Part shown: one piece after another, positions 46,609 to 56,800 of the stretch
Layout of the letters: every line of letters starts with the position of its first letter
Position numbering within the stretch: the first letter of the stretch is position 1
Assembly (NCBI GenBank): GCA_017404385.1
Contig: JAFRCK010000034.1
Span: 1 to 64,000 of the forward strand
DNA: 64,000 nucleotides
Reading direction: 5' to 3'
From: Bacilli bacterium
GTDB taxonomy: Bacteria > Bacillota_I > Bacilli_A > RF39 > UBA660
The notes under the pieces: model-generated
Seen by the model: the letters and a program-made list of their open reading frames with translations, nothing else
The model's database searches: none
What the model was told of the DNA's origin: nothing
Program-made: the position numbers and the translations under genes

Positions 46609-46624
46609 TGTTTCACGTGAAACA
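46609..46624. promoter_or_regulatory. parS: parS site 4
   Basis: Exact TGTTTCACGTGAAACA, about 45 bp upstream of the dnaX promoter. Confidence 0.95.
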
Positions 46625-46666
46625 TTAAAATATATAAATAATTTCCTTATATTAAATGCTATTCTG

Positions 46667-46675
46667 TGTTATAAT
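46667..46675 (+). promoter_or_regulatory. Extended -10 promoter of dnaX
   Basis: TGTTATAAT with no good -35; dnaX SD (AAAGGAAG) follows closely. Confidence 0.6.
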
Positions 46676-46696
46676 TATATTGAAAGGAAGATCATC

Positions 46697-48361
46697 ATGG
46701 TATATCAAGCTTTATATAGAAAATATAGACCTTCAACCTTTGATGAAGTGTGTGGACAAAGTATTGTTGTTAATACATTAAAAAATGCTATTAATAATAA
46801 TAAACTAAGTCATGCTTATTTATTCATTGGACCAAGAGGTACTGGCAAAACAAGTATTGCTAAAATCTTTGCAAAAACCATTAATTGTGAATCTCAAAAA
46901 AATGGTTGCTCATGTGAAAAATGTGATATTTGTAAGATGTGTAATAATAATGAAAATGTTGATATTATTGAAATGGATGCAGCATCCAATAATGGTGTTG
47001 ATGAAATTAGAGAAATTAAAAATCATGTTTCTTTGATGCCAACTTTTTCTAAGTATAAAATTTATATTATTGATGAAGTACATATGTTATCTGCTGGTGC
47101 TTTTAATGCATTACTTAAAACTTTAGAAGAACCACCAAAACATGTAATTTTTATTTTAGCAACAACAGAAATTCAAAAAGTTCCATTAACAATAATATCA
47201 AGATGTCAAAATTTTGAATTTAAATCTATTCCTAAAAATTTAATGACAGAAAAAATTAAATATATTTGTACGAAAGAAAATATTAAAATTTCTGATGATG
47301 CAATTGAACAAATATGTATTGATTCATCTGGTGGGTTAAGAGATGCTATTGGTTTATTAGATCAATTAAACTCATATACTAATGGTGATATCAATTTAGA
47401 TGATGTTTTATTATTAAATGGAAGAATTAGTGTAGATAATATTAAAAAATTGTTTAATTTTATTATAGATAATGATATTAATTCATTATTTGATTTAAGT
47501 AATCAATTTGAAAATGATGGAAAAGATTATATTTTTATTTGTGAAGATATCATAAAATATTTAAAAAATAATTTGATTGATTTTCAAAAAAATAATATTA
47601 ATGAGTTAGTATCTTCAATAGGGAAAGAAAATATTATTAATATAATATTTGATTTTAATGATTATTTAAGTAAAATGAGAAATTCTAAAAATAAAAAAAT
47701 ATTTTTTGATCTATTACTAATAAAAATACTAGAATATAAAAGAACAAATGTACGTGCTATAGATAAGAAAATAATTGATAATAAAGAAAGTGATTTTGAT
47801 GAAAAAAATAATTCTGAAATAAATGTTGAAGAAAATAAAGAAGAAATTATTGATAATGATCAAAAATCTGATTTTAAAGATGAAAAAAATAATGAAAAAT
47901 ATAAATTTTATGAAGAATTAATGAATATTAGATTAAACAACATTTTAGCGGAAGCTGATAAAGAATCATTAAATAATTATTTAACTTTTAAAAATGATTT
48001 AGAAAATAATCTAGATAATTTAGATGAAAGAAAAATATTTAATTTATTATTAGATTGTACTATTAAAGCAGGCTCTAAAGATGGTATAATATTAACAACA
48101 TCTAATAATAATATTTTATATGAATTATATGATGATTTATTTAGTATTGAATCTTTATTTATTAATAAATTAAACAAAGAATTAAATATTTGTATATATG
48201 ACAATAGTAACTGGGAAATAAAGAGAAAAATCTATGTTGAAAAAATCAAAAATAAAGAAAAAATAGAATTGTTGGATGAAAAAGAAGTTTTAGATAAGAT
48301 TAAGGAAAGTAAATCAGAAAAAAAGAGTGAATTTGATGATTTATTAGAGATAGGAGAATAG
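46697..48361 (+). CDS. dnaX: DNA polymerase III subunits gamma/tau
   Basis: Clamp-loader ATPase. Walker A GPRGTGKTS (about 44-52), the four-Cys zinc module (CSCEKCDICKMC), Walker B IIDEVHML and the sensor/SRC motif TIISRCQNFEF are present. The C-terminal tau part is Asn/Glu/Lys-rich and shorter than usual. At 554 aa it is near Bacillus (563). First gene of a dnaX-ybaB-recR-bofA-holB-ricT-trmN6 run. Confidence 0.97.
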   Translation: MVYQALYRKYRPSTFDEVCGQSIVVNTLKNAINNNKLSHAYLFIGPRGTGKTSIAKIFAKTINCESQKNGCSCEKCDICKMCNNNENVDIIEMDAASNNGVDEIREIKNHVSLMPTFSKYKIYIIDEVHMLSAGAFNALLKTLEEPPKHVIFILATTEIQKVPLTIISRCQNFEFKSIPKNLMTEKIKYICTKENIKISDDAIEQICIDSSGGLRDAIGLLDQLNSYTNGDINLDDVLLLNGRISVDNIKKLFNFIIDNDINSLFDLSNQFENDGKDYIFICEDIIKYLKNNLIDFQKNNINELVSSIGKENIINIIFDFNDYLSKMRNSKNKKIFFDLLLIKILEYKRTNVRAIDKKIIDNKESDFDEKNNSEINVEENKEEIIDNDQKSDFKDEKNNEKYKFYEELMNIRLNNILAEADKESLNNYLTFKNDLENNLDNLDERKIFNLLLDCTIKAGSKDGIILTTSNNNILYELYDDLFSIESLFINKLNKELNICIYDNSNWEIKRKIYVEKIKNKEKIELLDEKEVLDKIKESKSEKKSEFDDLLEIGE

Positions 48362-48365
48362 AATT

Positions 48366-48659
48366 ATGAATATGAATCAATTAATGCAACAAGCACAAAA
48401 AATGCAAAAGGATATGAAGAAAGCTCAAGAAGAAGTAGCAGCTATGACTTTTACTTGTAAAAAGGATCTTGTAGAAGTAGAAGGAAATGGAAATAAAGAA
48501 ATAACTAAAATAACAATTAATAAAGACGTTGAATCAGATGATATAGAAGCTTTAGAAGATATGATTTTAATCGCAGTAAATGATGTTATATCTCAAGCTG
48601 AAAAAGCCATGGAAAGTAAATTAGGTCGTTACTCAAATATGATGCCTGGTTTATTCTAA
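48366..48659 (+). CDS. YbaB/EbfC nucleoid-associated protein
   Basis: Small DNA-binding protein of 97 aa with the family pattern MNMNQLMQQAQKMQKDMKKAQ and a C-terminal SKLGRYSNMMPGLF. Always linked to dnaX-recR. The recR ATG begins 1 nt after its stop. Confidence 0.95.
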   Translation: MNMNQLMQQAQKMQKDMKKAQEEVAAMTFTCKKDLVEVEGNGNKEITKITINKDVESDDIEALEDMILIAVNDVISQAEKAMESKLGRYSNMMPGLF

Positions 48660-48660
48660 T

Positions 48661-49263
48661 ATGAAATTTCCAAAAAGTTTAGAAGAATTGATTGAGTGTT
48701 TTAAACTTTTACCTGGTATAGGTGAAAAAAACGCAGAACGTTTAAGTTTTGCTGTTTTAAAATTTAGTGATGAAAATGCTGAAAAGTTTTCTGAATCAAT
48801 TAAAAATGTTAAAACTAAAATAGTAAAATGCTCAATTTGTAATAATTTAACTGAAGATAATGAAATATGTTCAATTTGTAGTGATGATACAAGAGATAAT
48901 TCAACATTATGTATTGTAGAAAGTACAAAAGATTTGATATTATTTGAAAAATCAAATGCTTATAAAGGAAAATATCATGTTTTAGAAGGATTAATATCTC
49001 CTTTAGAAGGAATTAATCCAGAAGATATAAAGATCAACGAATTAATAAATAGAATAGAAAAAGAAGAAATAAAAGAAGTAATTTTAGCTTTGAATACTAA
49101 TATGGAAGGTGAAACAACATCTTTATACATATTAAAATTGTTAGAGGGAACAGATGTTTCTGTTACCAAAATAGCAGCAGGTATACCTGTTGGTGCTGAT
49201 ATGGAATACCTAGATGCTTTAACTATTCAAAGAGCTTTAGAAGGAAGAAATAAATTATCATAA
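48661..49263 (+). CDS. recR: Recombination protein RecR
   Basis: Gap-repair mediator acting with RecO/RecF. HhH (LLPGIGEKNAERLSFAVL), four-Cys zinc finger (CSICNNLTEDNEICSIC) and Toprim domain (LCIVESTKDLILFE) are in order over 200 aa; the C-terminal Walker-B-like part is intact (GIPVGADMEYLDALTIQRALEGR). Confidence 0.97.
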   Translation: MKFPKSLEELIECFKLLPGIGEKNAERLSFAVLKFSDENAEKFSESIKNVKTKIVKCSICNNLTEDNEICSICSDDTRDNSTLCIVESTKDLILFEKSNAYKGKYHVLEGLISPLEGINPEDIKINELINRIEKEEIKEVILALNTNMEGETTSLYILKLLEGTDVSVTKIAAGIPVGADMEYLDALTIQRALEGRNKLS

Positions 49264-49301
49264 AAGCTAATATATTTTAATAGAATATATTAGGTGATAA
49301 A

Positions 49302-49490
49302 ATGAAACAGTTATATAGGTTATTAAGAAGAGTAGTATTAAGTTTTGGTTTACTATATGCATATAATATTTTTATGCATCAATATGAACTACCAATTCCT
49401 ATTAATCTTATAACAGTTCCTTTTGTAACTGTTTTTAGTATTCCAGGATTTATAGGTTTAATTATTTTTTATTTAATAAATTTTAGGTGA
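49302..49490 (+). CDS. bofA: BofA-like inhibitor of pro-sigma-K processing
   Basis: A 62-aa membrane protein with two hydrophobic segments. The second contains the BofA pattern (P-I-N-L-I-T ... G-I/P-G-F/L). Bacillus has bofA at the same place, after recR. BofA restrains the SpoIVFB protease that activates sigma K in the mother cell. It ends with TGA; holB starts 4 nt later. Confidence 0.82.
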   Translation: MKQLYRLLRRVVLSFGLLYAYNIFMHQYELPIPINLITVPFVTVFSIPGFIGLIIFYLINFR

Positions 49491-49494
49491 TAAT

Positions 49495-50412
49495 ATGTTA
49501 GATGAATATATTAAAAAACAACCAATAATTACTAAATTATTGATAAACAGTATAAATAATAATAGAATTGTTCAAGCTTATCTTTTTGTTTCAAATGATA
49601 AGAGTTTTTTGATGGATTATTCTTTAGCATTTTCTAAAAGGTTAATTAATAGTAGTAATAATGAAAATATTAACAAACAAATAGATAATAATGATTATCC
49701 TGAATTAAAAATAATAAATCCTATTAATAATATTATAAAAAAAGAAGAATTAAGTAGTTTACAAAAAGAATTTTCAGTAAAATCAACATTAGGAGACAGA
49801 TTAGTTTACATAATAAATGGTGCGGATAAATTAAATTCATCTTCAGCTAACACTATATTAAAGTTTCTAGAAGAACCAAGTGATGATATAGTTGCTATAT
49901 TATTAACTGATAATTTATCAAAGGTATTACCAACAATAAAATCTAGATGTCAGGTATTACTTTTAAATAATGATTCTAATGAAAACTATATTGATATTTT
50001 ATATAAAAAATATAAAGATTATAAGGATGAAGAATATTCTTACGATTATTTTATAAATGATCTAAGAAATATTATAAATACGATTGAGTTATTTGAAAGA
50101 CTAAATATTAATGTATTTACTCATTATAAATCAGATATATTTGATTTTTATAAATCTAAAGAAGATTTATGTCTATTATTTGATTTTATGTTATATTTTT
50201 ATTATGAAGTATTAAATTATAAATTAGATAAAAATAAAATAACAGGTGTTATTTTTATTGACAATATAAATGAAATAGCTAATAATAATGAAATAGAAGT
50301 TATTCAAAGAAAACTTGTGTTAATACAAGAAATAATTAATAAATTAGAAACTAATATGAATTTAAAATTATTAATGGATGAGTTTATTATTAAGTATAGT
50401 GAGGTGAAATAA
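49495..50412 (+). CDS. holB: DNA polymerase III delta' subunit
   Basis: Clamp-loader subunit of 305 aa. It has the AAA+-like fold without Walker A, as expected, and the SRC motif (PTIKSRCQVLLL) with FLEEPSDDIVAILLTDN. The SD is AGGTGATA. Its stop overlaps the ricT ATG (TAATG). Confidence 0.9.
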   Translation: MLDEYIKKQPIITKLLINSINNNRIVQAYLFVSNDKSFLMDYSLAFSKRLINSSNNENINKQIDNNDYPELKIINPINNIIKKEELSSLQKEFSVKSTLGDRLVYIINGADKLNSSSANTILKFLEEPSDDIVAILLTDNLSKVLPTIKSRCQVLLLNNDSNENYIDILYKKYKDYKDEEYSYDYFINDLRNIINTIELFERLNINVFTHYKSDIFDFYKSKEDLCLLFDFMLYFYYEVLNYKLDKNKITGVIFIDNINEIANNNEIEVIQRKLVLIQEIINKLETNMNLKLLMDEFIIKYSEVK

Positions 50413-51206
50413 TGGCTAGAATAAAAGTGGCTGGAGTAGCTTTTTCAAAGAATGGTAGAAAATATTATTTTGATTCAAATAATTTAAATCTTAAATTGGG
50501 TTTAACAGTTATAGTTGAAACAGAAAGAGGATTACAATTTGGTTATGTTGAAGAATTAACTGAAATTGATAAATCTAAAATTCAAGATAATTTAAAAAAA
50601 GTAATTAGAATTAGTACCAAAAAAGATTATAATCAATATTTAAATAATATTAAAGATTCTAAAAACGCTTTTAATAAGTGTAAAGAATTAATTGAAAGTA
50701 ATGGATTAGATATGAAATTAATTGATGCTTCTTATAATTTTGAGAGAACTCAACTATATTTTACTTATTTATCAAATGATAGAGTAGATTTTAGAGAATT
50801 AGCTAAGCAATTAGCTTCTATCTATAAAGTTAGAATAGAATTAAGACAAATTGGTCCTAGAGATAAAGCAAAAGAGGTAGGTGGTATTGGACCATGTGGA
50901 AGACCTTTATGTTGTTCTACATTTTTATATAGTTTTAATAATATAACAATAAATATGGCTAAGAATCAAAATATTTCATTAAATCCAACAAAAATAAATG
51001 GAGCATGTAATAGATTATTGTGTTGTTTAGAAAATGAAGATGAATTTTATTCTGAAGAAAAGAAAAAATATCCTAGCATTGGACAAATAATAGATAAAGA
51101 TAATAAAAAAGGAAAAGTAATTTCTATTGATATTTTTAGAAAATCTTACAAAATTGAAACTAAAGAAAAAGAAATTATAGAGATATTTGTTGATGAAAGT
51201 AATTAA
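50412..51206 (+). CDS. ricT: RicT/YaaT PSP1-domain protein
   Basis: Member of the RicAFT (Y-complex) that supports RNase Y-dependent mRNA processing and, in Bacillus, sporulation and competence. Cys-rich core GGIGPCGRPLCCSTFL ... NGACNRLLCCLENE carries the Fe-S/cysteine ligands. At 264 aa it is normal. Position after holB matches Bacillus yaaT. Confidence 0.93.
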   Translation: MARIKVAGVAFSKNGRKYYFDSNNLNLKLGLTVIVETERGLQFGYVEELTEIDKSKIQDNLKKVIRISTKKDYNQYLNNIKDSKNAFNKCKELIESNGLDMKLIDASYNFERTQLYFTYLSNDRVDFRELAKQLASIYKVRIELRQIGPRDKAKEVGGIGPCGRPLCCSTFLYSFNNITINMAKNQNISLNPTKINGACNRLLCCLENEDEFYSEEKKKYPSIGQIIDKDNKKGKVISIDIFRKSYKIETKEKEIIEIFVDESN

Positions 51207-51915
51207 TGATTTATTAGGATATAATTTAAAAATAGTACAAGATACTGATTATTTTAATTTTTCTTTAGATTCAGTTTTACTTGTACATTTTTTGAATTTA
51301 AAGAAAAATATGAAAATATTAGATATTTGTTCTGGTAATTGTCCAATACCTCTTATGTTATCAACTAAAACAAATAGTAAAATAGTAGCAGTTGAAATTC
51401 AAAAAGAAATATATAATCTAGCAAAGGAATCTATAGAATTAAATGATCTTCAGAATCAAATTGAATTATTGAATATGGACGCTAAAGATTTAACTGATAG
51501 TTTTGAAACAGATTCGTTTGATTTAATAACATGTAATCCTCCTTATTTTAAAAATAATGACTCTTCAAAAAAGAATGATAATAGTATTAAAACAATAGCT
51601 AGACATGAATTAATGATTAATCTAGAGGATATTATGAGATTAGCGAGAAAACTATTAAAGAATAATGGTAGTTTAGTAATGGTACATAGACCTGAAAGAT
51701 TAAGTGAGATTATTAGTATAATGTTAAAAAATAATATATCTCCAAAGAGAATTCAATTTATTTATCCAAAGGATAATAAAGAAAGTAATATGTTAATAAT
51801 TGAAGGAACTAAAAATGGCAATAATTCATTAAAAGTATTAGAACCAATGATAATACATAATGAGGATGGTTCATATAAAGATAATATAAAAGATATTTTT
51901 AAAACAATTGAATAA
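51193..51915 (+). CDS. tRNA1(Val) (adenine37-N6)-methyltransferase-like (TrmN6/YabB)
   Basis: Class I SAM methyltransferase of 240 aa. SAM motif DICSGNCPIPLML, acidic VAVEIQ, and catalytic CNPPYFKN are present. I chose ATG 51193; TTG codons at 51187/51190 are less likely. It overlaps ricT by 14 nt. yabA, which lies between in Bacillus, is absent, as is yazA after it. Confidence 0.88.
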   Translation: MKVINDLLGYNLKIVQDTDYFNFSLDSVLLVHFLNLKKNMKILDICSGNCPIPLMLSTKTNSKIVAVEIQKEIYNLAKESIELNDLQNQIELLNMDAKDLTDSFETDSFDLITCNPPYFKNNDSSKKNDNSIKTIARHELMINLEDIMRLARKLLKNNGSLVMVHRPERLSEIISIMLKNNISPKRIQFIYPKDNKESNMLIIEGTKNGNNSLKVLEPMIIHNEDGSYKDNIKDIFKTIE

Positions 51916-51936
51916 TAGCAATAATTATGTTAATAT
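51908..51936 (+). promoter_or_regulatory. Promoter of the small lipoprotein gene
   Basis: TTGAAT (51908-51913), 17-bp spacer, TAATAT (51931-51936); the -35 overlaps the trmN6 stop. Confidence 0.6.
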
Positions 51937-51959
51937 TATAATAGAAAGGAATATAAGGT

Positions 51960-52307
51960 ATGAGAAAAGTATTTAAAAAATTAGGTGTTTTAGCTTTATC
52001 AGCATTTTTAATTGTTATAATGACTGGCTGTGGAAAGAGTGAAGGTATTGTAGGACAATGGAATTACTATGATGAAACAACAAAGAAAGCAAGAACTGAT
52101 ATATATTATACTTTTAATAAAGATAACACAGGTAGCTATACTTTCTATGGTGATACAAAAAAATTCACATACGAAGATAAAGGAAATAAAGTAAAAATTA
52201 GTTACGAAAATACAACTGTACCAAATGAATTTGATTATTCTATTAAAGATGATATGTTAACAATTAAAGATAGTTTTGGATCAGATGTAAAATATCAAAG
52301 AAAATAG
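51960..52307 (+). CDS. Small predicted lipoprotein
   Basis: A 115-aa exported lipoprotein. Signal peptide with lipobox MTGC (Cys at 25). The mature part begins GKSEGIVGQWNYYD and continues with alternating strands (YTFNKDNTGSYTFYGDT ... TLTIKD-like), typical of a small lipocalin-like barrel. Function unknown. It resembles in style the protein at 30885-31265. Own promoter and terminator. Confidence 0.82.
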   Translation: MRKVFKKLGVLALSAFLIVIMTGCGKSEGIVGQWNYYDETTKKARTDIYYTFNKDNTGSYTFYGDTKKFTYEDKGNKVKISYENTTVPNEFDYSIKDDMLTIKDSFGSDVKYQRK

Positions 52308-52331
52308 GCAATTATTTGTCTTTTTTTTTAT
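52305..52331 (+). terminator. Terminator of the small lipoprotein gene
   Basis: GGCAA ... TTGTC hairpin (one G-U pair) followed by nine U. Confidence 0.75.
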
Positions 52332-52356
52332 TCTCCTTTTTTCTTTCTTTTCTTTA

Positions 52357-52365
52357 TGCTATAAT
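52357..52365 (+). promoter_or_regulatory. Extended -10 promoter of rsmI
   Basis: TGCTATAAT, with a pyrimidine-rich stretch in place of a -35 box; rsmI SD (GGTGGTGA) follows. Confidence 0.6.
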
Positions 52366-52392
52366 GTATTTGATAAATTTGGTGGTGATTTT

Positions 52393-53244
52393 ATGAGTCA
52401 AAAAAGCTATGATGGTAAACCTACTTTATATTTGGTTCCAACACCTATTGGTAATTTGGCAGATATGACATATAGAGGAGTAGATACTCTTAAAAATTCT
52501 GAAGTAATTTTCTCTGAAGACACTAGAGAATCTAAAAAACTGCTAGATTACTATGGAATAAAGAAAAAACTAATACCATGTCATAAATTTAATGAAGATG
52601 ACGTATATCTAAAGGTACTTGATTATCTAAATCAAGGTTTTGATGTTTCAATCATTACTGATAGAGGAACACCATCAATAAGCGATCCAGGGTATGTATC
52701 AGTTTATAAAGTAATTTCTTCAGGATTTAATGTAGTATGTTTACCTGGCGCTACTGCTTTTACACCAGCTATTGTTAATAGCGGATTGAATCCTAATAAG
52801 TTTTTATTCTATGGATTTTTAAATAGTAAAAAAAGTGCTAAAAAGAAAGAATTAGAGGATTTGAAACTATTAGAATATACAATTATTTTTTATGAATCAC
52901 CGTTTAGAGTTATTGAGACTCTCGAATTAATAAAAGATATCATGGGTAATAGACAAGTAAGTATCTCAAGGGAAATAAGTAAAAAGCATGAAGAAGTATA
53001 TAGGGGTAGTATTGATGATATTTTAGATGAATTAATAGAGCCAAAGGGAGAATTTGTAATTGTTTTAGATGGCAATAAAGAAAAAGAATCATATGATGAT
53101 TTAGATATTATTGATCATATTAATAAGTTAATAAAAACTGGTATGAGAGATAAGGATGCAATTAAAGAAGTCGCAAAACTTCATAATTTGCCAAAAAGTG
53201 AGGTTTATAAAGAATATATAGATAAAAAAGGAGGTTTATCATGA
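52393..53244 (+). CDS. rsmI: 16S rRNA (cytidine1402-2'-O)-methyltransferase RsmI
   Basis: Tetrapyrrole-methylase-fold enzyme. The N-terminal LYLVPTPIGNLADMTYRG, SEDTRESKKLL, ITDRGTPSISDPGY and LPGATAFTPAIVNSG motifs are diagnostic. At 283 aa it is normal. Its stop overlaps the pth start (ATGA). Confidence 0.95.
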   Translation: MSQKSYDGKPTLYLVPTPIGNLADMTYRGVDTLKNSEVIFSEDTRESKKLLDYYGIKKKLIPCHKFNEDDVYLKVLDYLNQGFDVSIITDRGTPSISDPGYVSVYKVISSGFNVVCLPGATAFTPAIVNSGLNPNKFLFYGFLNSKKSAKKKELEDLKLLEYTIIFYESPFRVIETLELIKDIMGNRQVSISREISKKHEEVYRGSIDDILDELIEPKGEFVIVLDGNKEKESYDDLDIIDHINKLIKTGMRDKDAIKEVAKLHNLPKSEVYKEYIDKKGGLS

Positions 53245-53801
53245 AATTGGTAGTTGGATTAGGAAATCCCGGTAAAGAATATGAAAAAACAAGACATAAC
53301 ATAGGCTTTAATGTATTAAATTTATATTTAAAAAAACATAGTATTAATTTAGATAAAGATAAATTTAATGGAAAATATGCTAAAACAAATATAAATGGTG
53401 AAGAAGTAATCTTTTTAGAACCACAAACATATATGAATGCCAGTGGGGATTGTGTTAGAAAAGTAGTGGATTTTTACAAAATAAAACATGAAGATATACT
53501 TATTATTCAAGATGATTTGGATATGGAGATAGGTAAAATTAAATTAAAAGAGAAGTCTAGTTCAGGTGGACATAATGGAATTAAAGATATAGAATTAAAA
53601 CTAGGGACAAATGATATCAAAAGATTAAAAATTGGTATTTCAAATAATAAAATGATGGATACAAAAGATTATGTATTAGGTAAATTTAATAAAGATGATC
53701 AAGAAAAACTTGAAAAATCATATGAAATCTGTTTAAATATCATAGATGATTTTTTAACAATGAATTTTGATTTGCTGATGGGAAAATATAATAAGAGATG
53801 A
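53241..53801 (+). CDS. pth: Peptidyl-tRNA hydrolase
   Basis: Recycles peptidyl-tRNA. Catalytic region VGLGNPGKEYEKTRHNIGFNVL (Asn and His), FLEPQTYMNASGD and DDLDMEIGKIKLKEKSSSGGHNGIKDIE are intact. 186 aa. Ends with TGA; mfd follows after 4 nt as in Bacillus (fin/yabK in between there is absent). Confidence 0.96.
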   Translation: MKLVVGLGNPGKEYEKTRHNIGFNVLNLYLKKHSINLDKDKFNGKYAKTNINGEEVIFLEPQTYMNASGDCVRKVVDFYKIKHEDILIIQDDLDMEIGKIKLKEKSSSGGHNGIKDIELKLGTNDIKRLKIGISNNKMMDTKDYVLGKFNKDDQEKLEKSYEICLNIIDDFLTMNFDLLMGKYNKR

Positions 53802-53805
53802 TTTT

Positions 53806-56800
53806 ATGTTTGAAAAGTTATTAGAAATTAACAAATTTGATAATATAGGAATAACAGGATTAACGAATGAGTTAATTTCTTTTTGCGTTTCAAATATTAA
53901 TAAAAAGACAAAAAGAGATATTCTTGTTGTAACTAGTTTTATATATGAAGCAAATATTATATATAGTTCACTATCAAAATTAAATAACAACTGTTATTTA
54001 TTTCCAATGGATGATTTTTTAACTAGTGAAGCCTTGGCTAGTTCACCTGATTTATTATCTATTAGATTAAATACTTTAAATGAAATAAGTAACTCAAAAA
54101 ATAATATAGTTATAACAAATTTAATGGGTTTAATTAGATATTTACCATCAAAAGAATTATGGAAAAATAGTATTATTACAATAAAAAAAGGTGATTTAAT
54201 TGATAAAGATAAATTAGTTGAGAAATTAATTAATCTAGGCTACACAAATGAAACTACAGTTACAAATACTGGTGAATATGCATCTAGAGGGTTTGTATTA
54301 GATATATATCCTGTTAGAGATGATTTTCCAGTTAGAATAGAATTTTGGGGTGATGAAATTGATTCTATTAGATATTTTGATCCCGAAAACCAAAGATCTA
54401 ATAAAGAAATTAATAAAATTATTATTGATTCTTATTCTGAATTTATAAATGAAAAAGGTATAGAAATAGAATCAAAACAAAAATATTTGCCTTTAGTAAC
54501 TGATAAAGTTGTATCTATATTTGATTATTTAGATAACCCTATAACTATTATTAAAGATTATAATCAAATAAATAATTCATATACTAATCTTAGAAATGAG
54601 ATATTTGAATATGATAAAGCATTAGATGAACCTTGTGAAACTAATTATATGTTTAATTTAGATGATATAAATTTTAAAGATACTATTTATCTTCTAACAA
54701 TTGATAATTTATTAGAAAAACAAAAATTAGATAAAATATATAATTTAAATGCTAAAAACATTGATAATTTTAAATCAAATATAGATTTGATAAATGAATA
54801 TATTAAGAATTCTCTTTTCCACAAGAAAACAGTAATAATTAGTGTTAATAATGACAAAAAGATAGATAATATAAAGAAATTTTTAGAAATTGAACCAAAA
54901 GTAACAACAATAGATAAGTTATATAATAATGATTTAAATATTGTAAAAGAAGATTATGATGAAGGATTTGAACTAGATAATTATATTTTAATAACAGAAA
55001 ATGAATTGTTTGGACAAAAACTAAAAAATGTTAATTACAAAAACAAATTAAAAATTGGTTCTAAAATAAAGGATATTAATAATCTTTCTATAGGAGATTA
55101 TGTAGTTCATATAAATCATGGTATTGGTGTTTATAATGGATTAAAAACATTAGTTAAAAATGGTAATCAAAAAGATTATCTTGAAATTAGTTATCAAGGA
55201 CAAGATAAATTGTTTATTCCTGTGGAAAAAATAGATTTGATAAGTAAGTATTCTTCTAAAGAAGGATATGCACCAAAATTAAATAAATTGGGTGGTACTG
55301 AATGGCAAAAAACTAAATTAAGAATTAAGAATAAAGTAAAAGATATAGCTGATAAATTAATAAAAATTTCTGCAGAAAGAAGTATGAAAGAAGGATTTGC
55401 CTTTAAAAAAGATGATGATTTACAAAAAGACTTTGATGATGAATTTGCTTATACTATGACAAAGGATCAATATATCGCAACAGATAAAATAAAAAAAGCT
55501 ATGGAATCTAAAGTACCAATGGATATGCTTTTATGTGGTGATGTAGGATATGGTAAGACAGAAGTAGCATTTAGAGCTATATTTAAAGCTATTAATAGCG
55601 GTAAGCAAGTAGCGTATTTATGTCCTACAACTATATTATCTAATCAACAATATACGAATTCAATAGATAGATTTAAAAGTTTTGGCATAGAAATAGCTTT
55701 ATTAAATAGATATACTAGTACTAAAAGAGTAAGTGAAATATATCAAAAACTTGAATCAGGTAAAATAGATTTAGTTATTGGAACTCATAAATTATTAAAT
55801 GAAAAGGTTAAATTTAAAGATTTAGGTCTTCTAATAATAGATGAGGAACAAAGATTTGGTGTTACTCATAAAGAAAAGATAAAAGAATATAAGGCAAACG
55901 TTGATGTATTGACATTAAGTGCTACTCCAATACCAAGAACTCTTCAAATGTCCTTAGTAGGTATAAGAGATTTAGCATTAATAGAAACACCACCTGCATC
56001 TCGTTATCCCGTACAAACTTATGTTGTTGAAGAGAGTAACGCATTAATAAAAGATGCAATTTATAAAGAAATGTCCCGTAATGGGCAAGTATTTATACTT
56101 TATAATAGGGTTGAATTTATAGAAGAAAAGAGAATGGAATTAAAAAGATTAATTCCTGAAGCTGATATTAGAATAGCTCATGGTCAAATGACTAGAGAAG
56201 AATTAGAAGACACAATGAATTTATTTATTAATAATGAATTTAATATATTATTATGTACAACAATAATAGAAACAGGTATTGATATTCCAAATGTAAATAC
56301 TTTAATTGTATTCGATGCTGATAGATTTGGTTTATCACAACTTTATCAAATAAGAGGTAGAGTTGGTAGAAGTAATAAGATAGCTTATGCATATTTAATG
56401 CATAGTAAATCTAAATCATTAAGTGAGTCAGCAGTTAAAAGATTGAATGCTATTAAAGAATTTACTGAATTAGGTAGTGGATTCTCAATTGCTATGAGGG
56501 ATTTATCAATTAGAGGAGCAGGTGATATACTTGGCTCTGAACAAGCTGGATTCATTGATTCAGTCGGATATGACCTATATGTTAAGATATTAAATGATGA
56601 AGTTGCTAGATTAAAAGGTTTAGAAATAAAAGAAGAAGTAATTGAAAATGAGAAACCTTTAATTGAAGTAGCTACACACATAGATAATAGTTATGTTGAT
56701 AATGATTCTCTTAAAATTGAAATACATAAACTAATAAATGAAATAGATTCCAAAGAAAAAATTAAATCGGTAAAACAAGAACTTGAAGATAGATTCGGTA

